A stretch of DNA of 64,000 nt from Chamaecrista fasciculata (lineage: Eukaryota > Streptophyta > Magnoliopsida > Fabales > Fabaceae), in contig QANZ01019960.1 of the NCBI GenBank assembly GCA_003254925.1, positions 17,278 to 81,277 on the forward strand, given 5' to 3'. Of this stretch, positions 56,428-64,000 are shown one piece after another. The stretch's first letter is position 1, and every line of letters starts with the position of its first letter. A program made the translations under genes and the position numbers. The notes under the pieces were generated by a model. The model was not told the DNA's origin. It worked only from the letters and a program-made list of their open reading frames with translations, and did not search any database.

Positions 56428-58989
56428 CTAAGTAGCAGAAGGAGCGCTCTTGGATGAAACAGCACTTGGCGCATCCTCGGCGTTATCTCCTGGAGGAACG
56501 TCTGCCTCCACTTCCGTAGCCACAACGCCACTCGCGCCAACATCCGGAGCAGCAGGAGGTACTCTCTCCGCAGGAACGACCTCTCCAAGGGGGGGGACTT
56601 CCATGTTTGGGAACCATGGGAAATCTTCATCACCTTCGGAGTTATACCCCTCAAGATCATACTTCTCGGGCATGCGGGGTATCTTGGCTATGGCGTCCGT
56701 ACTGATAGGATCTCGGATAAGCCTCCCTTCGACAACTTTGTTCGGACAAATGCCAGTAACGTCGAGGTTGGGATTACGAAGCCGCAGCTGTGCTATGGCG
56801 TTCTTGAAACCGATATAATTATAGCGAGACCCCCGCCATTTCACCTGACGCAAAGCCATGGCGCCCAAAGCCTTAAAATTCTCCTGCGATTCTCTCAAAT
56901 TCTCCTGCGACACCTGTAAATCCTTGGTCAAGGCCACCACCTTGGCGTGGAGCTCCTCATTCAAGCTATTAACCTCCCGAAGCCTTTGACCCCTCCGATC
57001 GTAATCCCCCTGGAGAGAATCCTGCGACGCCTTTGTCACATTGAGTTCATCCTGCAACTCAAGTTTTTCTTGGCGAGCTTTCTTGGCGTCCTCACGAGCG
57101 GCGTCTCGCTCGGATAAAAGATCCCTCCTAGAAACGCTATTGGCCAATATACGCATCCCCGTAGCAAGTAAAAACCTAGCTGCCTCTTCAGAAGGGTCTA
57201 GCGAATTCTCCGTGGACGCCCGAGCCAAGTCGTCCCTCTTGACCGAACCTGACTCGGATAAAGACTTGGAAAGGAACTCTAAGGCGTTGAAATCATGCGC
57301 CTCTGGGAGCGCTGGAATTTGAGGAACCTCCACCGTGGGGCGCTGACGCTTTCTCGGAGGTTCCCCGTCTTTGCCTGTGATAGAACTCTCCTTGCCCTTA
57401 GAAAGCTGAGGCGCAGGGCGCGTAGTCGCCGAAGGCTCACGAATAACAACGCCCCCCGGCTTCCTCGGAGCAGCAGCAGCGACGACAGCTGAAGACGCTT
57501 TCTTTGAAACAGCGACTGCTTTTCCTTTTCCCTTGTCATCCTGGGCACGTTTGCTCCCAATGACGTCGGCACCACCCACATTAAGCACTGACAACCACCA
57601 AAACAGAAATTAGCAAAGCACATGAAACAATCCAAAATTGAAAAAAAGATAATAACATACAACGCTTAGGGTCGAGAGGGTCTGTGGTGATCAACCGAAG
57701 GGCCCCCAAACGCTCCTCCACGGTCAAATCTCTCCAGTTACACTCAAATGGACCAAGGCGTGGTCGCCTCCAAGACAAAGGAAACATGGCGCGCTCGTCT
57801 GATGCGCGAACCCAGAAAGGACGCCTAGATCCAGACCCTTCAATAAAGAAGAATTTGTACTGCCATTCCTTGGGATTACTGACTGCATGATCTAGAATCG
57901 CTGGGCGCCCAGGACGTCGATAATAAGAAATAAAGGCGTTCTCTACCCATCGAGGGTAAAAGAAGAAAAGAAACAACCGCGCTGTAGCACGGACACCATC
58001 CCTCTGACACTTGGCGATAAAGCCGAGAAGGATGCGCCAACCATTGGCACTTATCTGAATGGGAGCGATGTTCATAATCGCCAACAAATCCAGCACCGCC
58101 GGGTTGAAAGGCATTTCGATATCACAGCTTTGAAGGACGTGCTCGCATATCATAAACCCTCTGCCATCAGTATAGAGCATACTAGGAGGGTCCTTCAGAT
58201 GGCTGAGTGTCGAAATCCGACATCCCGAGGAACGCCGGCGAGGCGAGTTGGCTATCAACTCCTTGTTGAGGTCACGAGTAAACTCATCATCATGAAGCCA
58301 AGACCAAAACTCTTTAATACTATCATTAGTCTGGTCCAAATGACCCTGCTGAACCTTCTCATCGAGGTTTTGGCGACGCCAATCGACGACGGGTCGGGCA
58401 TTCCTCATCACTTGCGCCCTATCAGGACCACAAGGCATGGTCTCAACGGCGCCCTTGACCCATGGAACTTTAGCAAGGCCCTTGTTGGAAGAAAGGAACC
58501 ATTCAGGATACGCGAGAAAATCAACCTCCTCCCCGCAGATTGTCTGCCGAGGAGTACCATCTCCTATGGACGCCCATATCGGAGCGGCCTCACCCATCGA
58601 ACGCTCCTCTCCCGAGGACGCCTCGTCCGGAGACAACATCTCTCGAATCTCTGAAGAAGTCGAAGAAGAGGAGTCCACGGCATCACCGCCAATCCTGTCC
58701 ATAGGAGAAGCAGCCCTTGATGGCGCTGACGCCCCAGGCGCTGACGCCTCAGGAACCACCTTGTTTCCAGTAGCTGTGGAAACAGGGATCAGTTCAGTAC
58801 ATTTCTCGGAGATTGTATCTCCATCCACCAACAAGAAAAAGGGGGGGAAACCCTTGGAAAAACTTTGGTTGATCACCAGACCACAAACCCAACCCAGAAG
58901 GACAACAAAATAGAAAAACAACAGATAAAAGCACCAAAAAGGAATTAGAAGATCCAGGAGGAGAAAAACTTACTTTTTTCAAAATCCAT
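56428..58989 (-). CDS. Antisense gene of the Tat retrotransposon (PF04195 'gypsy-type transposon' family), three exons
   Basis: Model on the minus strand: exon 1 58974-58989 (five codons plus one base), exon 2 57661-58773, exon 3 56428-57587; introns 58774-58973 (200 nt) and 57588-57660 (73 nt) are GT-AG, both phase 1. Total 762 aa. After a Ser/Ala/acidic N-terminus, exon 2 carries the conserved block of plant 'putative gypsy-type transposon' proteins ('FLFFFYPRWVENAFISYYRR', 'WQYKFFFIEG', 'DLTVEERLGAL'). Exon 3 has a basic KG/KA-rich stretch, then a long coiled coil ('RDAAREDAKKARQEKLELQD') and an acidic tail. The role is unknown in the literature I know. Intron 1 has the same borders, phase and length in the second copy at 62195. 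No damage is visible. Confidence 0.8.
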
Positions 58990-59637
58990 GGATGCACGAG
59001 ACAGGTGAAGAAACTACCAAAGCAAAGTCGAAAAGAAACTGCGAAGAACACGAAGAATGACTAAGAACAAGCAATGGACCAAACCCAGAAACTCAAAAAT
59101 ACAGAAATGCAAATGACGAAAGGAAACCGACGAAACACTTACTAGGTAACTATCGAACACACCTGATGGAGAAAAGTAGCAGTGCGACGGGAGAATGAAG
59201 GCAATGAGTAGATTCCGAGAACTTGAAAGTGCAGAGCAACTTGGAGAAATTGGAGAAGAAAGAGAATTGAAAAGAGAAAAATGACGAAGTGGGGGGAAAG
59301 AAGGAAGAGAAATGGCGGACTTTTTCGAACTTTTCACGAAAATCGAAGCGCCGCATTAAATGCACCCCCCCTCGGGCCACGACTCGCCATCATGGCAAAA
59401 GGAAAAGCGAATCGCGTGATGACACGTGGGCACTGAGAACCTGACACGAAAACTTGAAACGACAGCAAGGGATGTGAAAGGACAAAGCCAATAGGCGTTA
59501 CTGTCAATTAACGCCGTTAAAAGTGGCGCCTACAGCCAAAAACGCCTCACGGGTAGGATACTCAACATGTGGTACCAACGCCCTTGGTAAGGACTCCACT
59601 GGTGGGGACAGAGCTCTACTCTTTTCGTTGGGACTAG
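58990..59637 (-). promoter_or_regulatory. 5' region of the antisense gene
   Basis: Minus-strand leader and promoter candidate. A conserved 'gcatttaatgcg' (59350-59365, and 61806-61817 in the other copy) could act as a TATA-like element. A possible 5' UTR intron donor 'cag|gtgtgttcg' lies near 59160, with a matching 'gtgagtgtt' at about 62028 in the other copy. On the plus strand this is the region before the 3' LTR; 'ggtggggacagag' (59601-59613) may be the polypurine tract. Confidence 0.4.
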
Positions 59638-59829
59638 TGATAATAGGCCTAAAGACTTGGGGCTTAGCAGGCCTAGGCCATGGGCGCCCCCAAGCCCATC
59701 TAAGGAATCCCTTGGGTGAGAACGCCAAAAGAGCCCTACACAAGTAAGGCAACAAGGCCCTTGTGATAATCGATAACGCCAACAATCAGGCGTCCACGGA
59801 AGGAGTCCTAGCATGATTAAGGCACCAAA
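59638..59829 (+). mobile_element. Start of the 3' LTR (truncated at the gap)
   Basis: From 'tgataataggcc' the sequence matches the inverse of 61508 downward, where the second copy has a complete-looking LTR of about 600 bp. Cut at the N at 59830. The exact first base is uncertain. Confidence 0.5.
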
Positions 59830-59830
59830 N

Positions 59831-60522
59831 AAATTTAATATTATGGTAATATTATAATTTAAAATTCAATTCATAAAAGCCATATTATTATAATTTAGAA
59901 TTATAATAATGCTCTAAGAATAATTATAAAAACCCTAGGGCTAGGCGCCTAGGTCAAGCCACCATGAGAGAATTCATTTGTGCAATTTTTCATCCTCCTT
60001 GTTGAGAGAGATAGAAAAACGCCACCTTCAAAAACCCTAGCTTCCATGTGAAGAAAATTTGGGTTCTCAAGAGTTGAGAAGGGAAAAGTCGACTTTGCCT
60101 AAGAGTTAGGAAAATCGACTTGGGATTACCAAATTAGGGTTTGTGAGAGAAGGAAAAACAAGAAGAGTTCTTGTGGGGAATCCTCATGCGCCACCTTATG
60201 GAGTTTGAATCAAGAAGGAGTTCTTGAGTTCAAACACACACTGTAGATTGGTCCCTAGTTCTTTTGGAGAAAAGAACTGAAGGCTAGCACCTTGGTGCCC
60301 GAAGAAACTGTTCGTGTGGATTACTGGCAGAGGGAGAACGCTGGGAGTGGGCTCCTTGGACACGCCTTGTTCAACCAATCGATTGAAACTCGTGAGGTAT
60401 ACCACTATCTATAAAAGTTTTAAATTCTACTAGCGGATCCGTTCGGGAATTTTAGGACCTAGCGTGTTTTTATTTAATTTTATTTTTGCTTCCGCTGCGT
60501 TAGGCGCCTACAATTCCCAACA
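59831..60522 (+). mobile_element. LTR fragment, plus orientation
   Basis: AT-rich U3-like part, then 'taattataaaaaccctaggg' (TATA box and start-site-like, about 59918-59940), a leader, and a U5 end '...cttccgctgcg ... aattcccaaca' at 60522. No primer site follows, so it is a 3' or solo LTR. Start lost at the N. Confidence 0.55.
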
Positions 60523-60894
60523 CTCAGGTCTAAGGCTATCGTGACAGGTGTACAGGAGAGGCTCGCTTATGACTAAACCCATGCAGGACTCTCCGGGTCG
60601 GTCCAGTAATTTTGTAACCCTTACAAAATTCCACCATGACTCTCGAGAAGCATCTAGTGCATGTATCTCTATACACCGAGGTCATGCTGGTCTTGGTTCA
60701 TTTACGTTCCCACGTGAGTGATCGACCAGGGACAGTTTTAGATTAATTATCTTATAATTAATCAAGGACGCTATCATAGTAAACACGCTAATAATATGAT
60801 AACAACATAATTTATCTCTATAAATTAATCAAAAATACATATGTTCAAATAACACATAAATAAAATGATTGGCCCTAGGGCACAATCTCCATCA
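60523..60894 (-). mobile_element. LTR fragment, minus orientation (Copia-like)
   Basis: On the minus strand begins 'tgatggagattgtgccctag ggccaatca', a wording common at the start of plant Copia (Tork/Angela-type) LTRs, and runs to '...ccttagacctgag' where it abuts the oppositely oriented LTR end at 60522. Confidence 0.5.
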
Positions 60895-60908
60895 TTTATG
60901 TGGTACAT

Positions 60909-61508
60909 TGTTATGATGAACTAGGTTCTGGCCGGGGGTCATTACGTGGTTCAGATGAGGCAACTCTGGGTTCAAGGTTACCTGCAAGATAATGAACGCA
61001 CAGGGTGGCCCTGCGATTCACCTCTGATGCTTAAGTTAGTAAGGGTTATGAGCTCGATAATCTCAATTGACTAGTAGAGAGCGTACCTTTTTCCAGTGTG
61101 AAGGGCTAACCTTTTTATACTAGCTGAGGGCAATCTGGTATGATCTTGCCATAAATGCCTGGATGCTTGATTATGATCTTGGCTGATCTGATTGTGATCC
61201 TTGGCTCCCATGTAATTTCCTTTTCTGTGTAAGGTGCCTTGACGGCATAGGCGTTATCAAGGGAAAGGATCTCTGAGTGATTTGCCTTGATTGACAGTGG
61301 ATCTTGATTGATCCTTGATTGGTTCCTGATTGATTCAGGGAATGTTTCCTTATTCCTCGTTTATGGGCGCTCATGTCCTTCGTAGTTATGGGCGTTCTCG
61401 GCGTAGCGGGCGTTCTTGCCTGCTCAATCCCATCTGGTTGACTTATGGCGTGTTGGGCCAAGGGCCTCTCCTGCCTTTTGGGCCTCTTGATTCTTGGGCC
61501 TATTATCA
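60909..61508 (-). mobile_element. LTR of a second, inverted Tat element
   Basis: On the minus strand: start near 'tgataataggcccaag', TATA-like 'ctagtataaaaaggttagcc' (about 61106-61125), leader, and end '...gttcatcataaca' at 60909. The first bases match 59638 onward of element 1. About 600 bp. Confidence 0.6.
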
Positions 61509-62194
61509 CTAGTCCCGACAAAAGAAGCGAAGTTCTGTCCCCATCAGTGGAGTCTCCTTCGAGGGCGTCCTCGACACTGACTGCAACCTCATGGGCGTCT
61601 TCGTCGTGGACACCTTGGGTTTTACTTTGAAGGTCCAGGAGTGTTAGCCTGATGTGGCGTCCTTGGACCTGACTGCTTTCACCCTTGTCGTTTTAGTTCC
61701 TTTGCTGACGTCATGTGTCACTTCCTGTCAGTGCATCGTGGCCGCGTGTCACATAGCGATTCGTTGTTACTCCACCATGATGGCGGAACGTGGACCGAGG
61801 GGGGCGCATTTAATGCGCCTCTTCGAATTTCATGATGGTTTTTTTTCAAAACAGCCAACTTTTCCCTCTACTTCCTCACTTCCTCCATTTTCATTTTCCA
61901 GCTTCCTCTCTCCTCCTTATTTTCTCCGTGCTTTCGAGTTTTCTTATCGGAACTACTCTCTTGCGAAGCTCCATAGCGTCTTGTCGTCGTCCGCTTTGCT
62001 CCGGCAACTGTACTCGCCGTCGTTTGGTGAGTGTTTCAACATTGTCTTTGCCATTTCAATTGTGATTTCTGGGTTTTCATTCGAGTTTTACTCATCGTGT
62101 TCTTCGCGTTCTTTGCGTTCTTGGCGTTCTTCGCAGCGTTCTTCAATTTCTTCAAGCCTTTTCCTCCAAGATTCTCCTTTGATTCACCAGCGTT
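61509..62194 (+). promoter_or_regulatory. 5' region of the second antisense-gene copy
   Basis: Matches the inverse of 58990-59637: 'ccccatcagtggagtctcct', 'gcatttaatgcgcctcttcg', pyrimidine-rich leader. Contains a possible 5' UTR intron (donor 'gtgagtgttt' at about 62028, acceptor 'gattcaccag' just before the ATG). Confidence 0.45.
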
Positions 62195-62716
62195 ATGGAC
62201 TTTGATGACTGTAAGTTTTCTAACCCTTCTCCTTCATCTTCGTCATCTTCTTCATCTTTTGAATTCTGGTATGAGTTTGGTGATCAACCACAACCGCTGA
62301 GGGTCATTTTCCCAAACGATTCGTTGTTCCCCGAGGGGGTTTCCCCCCTTTTTGCTGGTGAGTGGAGGAGTGTTCTTCATAAAATGGGTTATAACTGTCA
62401 TGTTTCCTCAGCTGCTGGAAACAATGCGAGAGCGTCTGGAACGTCAGCGCCCAATAACTCTATTCCTGAATCATCAGTGCCTGCTAGGTTCGCGTCTCCT
62501 ATGGATAGGAGAGATGGTGATGCAGGGGCGTCCTCGTCCCACGTTCCAGGAGAGGTTGAAGAAGTGCTTGCTGACTTGTCTTCGTCCACGTCGTCAGAGA
62601 TTCGCGAGATGTTATCTACTCCTGCGGAGTCGGCGTCCATAGAGGAGGGGTCATCTGTACTCGAGGAAGCGGGTGGCGCTGATGTTCCTGTCTGGGCGTC
62701 CATAGGGGATGGCAAT
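62195..62716 (+). pseudogene. Second copy of the antisense gene, truncated
   Basis: Exon 1 62195-62210 (ATG, five codons plus one base), intron 62211-62411 (201 nt, GT-AG), then exon 2 from 62412. Exon 2 shares 'SPMDR', 'SSSTSSEIREMLS' and 'WASIGDG' with element 1. At 62716 the match stops within 'ASIGDG' and an LTR-like sequence begins, so about 90% of the protein is missing. Confidence 0.75.
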
Positions 62717-64000
62717 TGATCTGACCATATTTCATCATATATTTTAGTGACATTTTAGGACATTTTATATTCATTTGGGATTCATTTGCATGCCTTTATG
62801 TCCCTTTATGATAAAATATGATGCCTTGAAGTTTGATGATTATTTGGACTATTTTGTAATTAATTGAGTGGTTTTCTCGGGTTTAATCTTTATTACTTGA
62901 TTGATCCTCTTTATCCTGAGAATCCACTTAGTTTCTCGATGTTCTTGATAGGTTTTAATGAAGTCCAAAGTGCTTAATTACTTCAAGGAAGGTTTAAGGA
63001 TGCTTAAAGACGAGTCAGGGACCAAACCGAGAAGAATGAAAAGTCTGCCGGAACCGCCGCCATGCATAGCCACGGCGGGTCCGCGGCTGTCCTCTCTGGA
63101 AAAACCGCTGCCGGAACCGCTGCCACGTATAGTCGCGGCGGGTTCGCGATAATTCATAATTTAGCAGGCCCAAGCCCGATTTGGATGATTCAGACCTAAA
63201 TTTCTTGGGGAAGCGCCGAAAATAGCATATAGGTCAGGTCTGGAAGTCAGAGAGAGGTTAGACACTACTTGAGAGAGAGTTTTACACATTCCGTATCCCG
63301 GTTAGCAATTTGGTTTATCGTGTGAGGCTTTTCTTGAGATCATGGCAGCAGATTCTGAAGTTATTCATCTGTCAACCATGAGCGGCTAAATACTCATACC
63401 CGGAGGAGCATTGGAGCAAAGCATGAACTAGGGTTTCGTCATTAGGGAGTTTTTCTCACACTAGAATTAGGATTTACTTTATTGTTCTTGAATTCTAGTT
63501 GAACCTGAGAACTTTTTAGTATTCTGATTCTTGATTAGGAACTTGGTTTTATTGTTGATTATATCTTGATTGTAACCCTTGAGTTTACACTAGTTTGGTT
63601 ATAATTATAGATGTATAGCTTTGACAATGTTCATTGTTATAAAGATTATGGTTCTTGATTTCCTTTTATCATCAATTGAATGAGGTTTTCAATACTTATT
63701 GTGGATCTATCTTGTTTAAGGTGTTTGCATGATAGGGTTGTTAATCTAGGTCATCTTAGGATGATTTGTGTGGGAATACTCCACTTATCTTTATTAGTGA
63801 TGATTGCTTAATCCAATTGCTCTGTCGGGTGTTTTCTCAATTTGGTTAATCTATTCGTATTATTATTTCTTTCAATTCAATCCTTTAAATCAAAAACACA
63901 AAAACATTTATCGCTTTATTTAATTATCGTCTTAGGTCATAGAAAACAATCAAAGAACAAAATTTATGTTGCTTTCTTCCAATTAGTGATAATTTGGTAT
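62717..64000 (+). mobile_element. LTR-like sequence running off the window (gypsy/Athila type?)
   Basis: Begins with 'tgatctgaccatatttc' at the break in the antisense gene and is non-coding. 63780-63900 resembles 260-430 at the left edge of the window. The window ends in 'tttggtat', which may start a primer binding site. 63049-63150 holds a GC-rich tandem duplication ('ccggaaccgc(c/t)gccacg'). Confidence 0.4.
63049..63150 (+). repeat. GC-rich direct repeat, two units of about 65 bp
   Basis: 'ccggaaccgccgccatgcat agccacggcgggtccgcg' and 'ccggaaccgctgccacgtat agtcgcggcgggttcgcg' (each given in two pieces) flank 'gctgtcctctctggaaaaac'. CpG-rich island in AT-rich DNA. Confidence 0.75.

Larger units (their letters stand above)
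50011..59829 (+). mobile_element. Tat-lineage Ty3/gypsy LTR retrotransposon body
   Basis: Domain order gag - protease - RT - RNase H - second RNase H - integrase on the plus strand, then an antisense gene: the layout of the plant Tat group. The second, archaeal-type RNase H marks that group. The reading frames are open apart from the 221-bp RT/RNase H interval. Both LTRs are missing or cut: the left side ends at the N at 50010, before the gag start, and at the right only the first part of the 3' LTR (from about 59638) remains before the N at 59830. Much less AT-rich than the host DNA. A second, inverted and truncated relative lies at 60909-62716. Confidence 0.92.

Noticed and set aside
58130-58913. 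Plus-strand frames of 158-174 aa opposite the antisense gene
   Set aside because: Shadows of exon 2 of the antisense gene, which has the recognisable domain.
61171-62715. Frames of 96-183 aa on either strand (61171-61521 -, 61654-62205 +, 62398-62715 -)
   Set aside because: They overlap the LTR, leader and antisense-gene copy in wrong frames; only the 62195 frame matches element 1.

Overview
This window is plant nuclear DNA, almost certainly from a eudicot. It is strongly AT-rich, its genes have introns with GT-AG borders, and it is dominated by transposable elements (fold-back MITEs, hAT MITEs, a tRNA-derived SINE, a Helitron helicase tail, LTR retrotransposons). The few host genes are typical of plants: a RINGv E3 ligase, a TAC1-type IGT gene and an NHL/LEA_2-like gene. 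Nine single N characters (11457, 14931, 17926, 23584, 31493, 32004, 33083, 50010, 59830) mark contig joins, and several structures next to them should not be trusted.

Layout. 1-575: end of an LTR. 585-2112 and 11947-13589: two near-identical, rearranged copies (A and B) of a RINGv gene on the minus strand, each next to a plus-strand coiled-coil fragment; copy A also carries a DUF26-like fragment. 3-10 kb: nested fold-back elements, a SINE with a 19-bp target duplication, and a GC-rich minisatellite. 10681-11456 is repeated exactly at 14932-15707 and carries the C-terminal end of a PIF1/Helitron helicase. 16-23 kb: Copia-like LTR, MITEs and a palindrome of about 1.35 kb upstream of an NHL-like gene that is broken at an N. 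27-30.3 kb: the intact two-exon RINGv gene, related to A and B. 30.8-32.2 kb: a fold-back element with a hAT MITE nested in it. 34.4-35.8 kb: a complete four-exon TAC1-like gene. 36-47 kb: mostly MITEs and LTR pieces. 47-50 kb: non-coding retroelement sequence with tandem arrays.

50-59.8 kb: the body of a Tat-lineage Ty3/gypsy retrotransposon. It has gag-protease-RT, then RNase H, a second (archaeal-type) RNase H and integrase, and downstream an antisense gene of the PF04195 'gypsy-type transposon' kind. Read directly, the RT and RNase H are separated by 221 bp with perfect GT-AG borders that restore the frame exactly. The antisense gene can be read as three in-phase exons (762 codons); the first intron has the same borders, phase and length (200 and 201 nt) in a second, inverted, truncated copy at 60909-62716. 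These spliced retrotransposon genes are the most interesting feature. 59831-60894 holds two abutting LTR fragments, and 62717-64000 is another LTR-like sequence, probably of the same family as 1-575.

The host genes are unrelated to each other in function: RINGv proteins are membrane ubiquitin ligases, TAC1 affects branch angle, and NHL proteins are membrane/stress proteins. The window is best seen as an island of a few genes repeatedly rearranged and padded by transposons.
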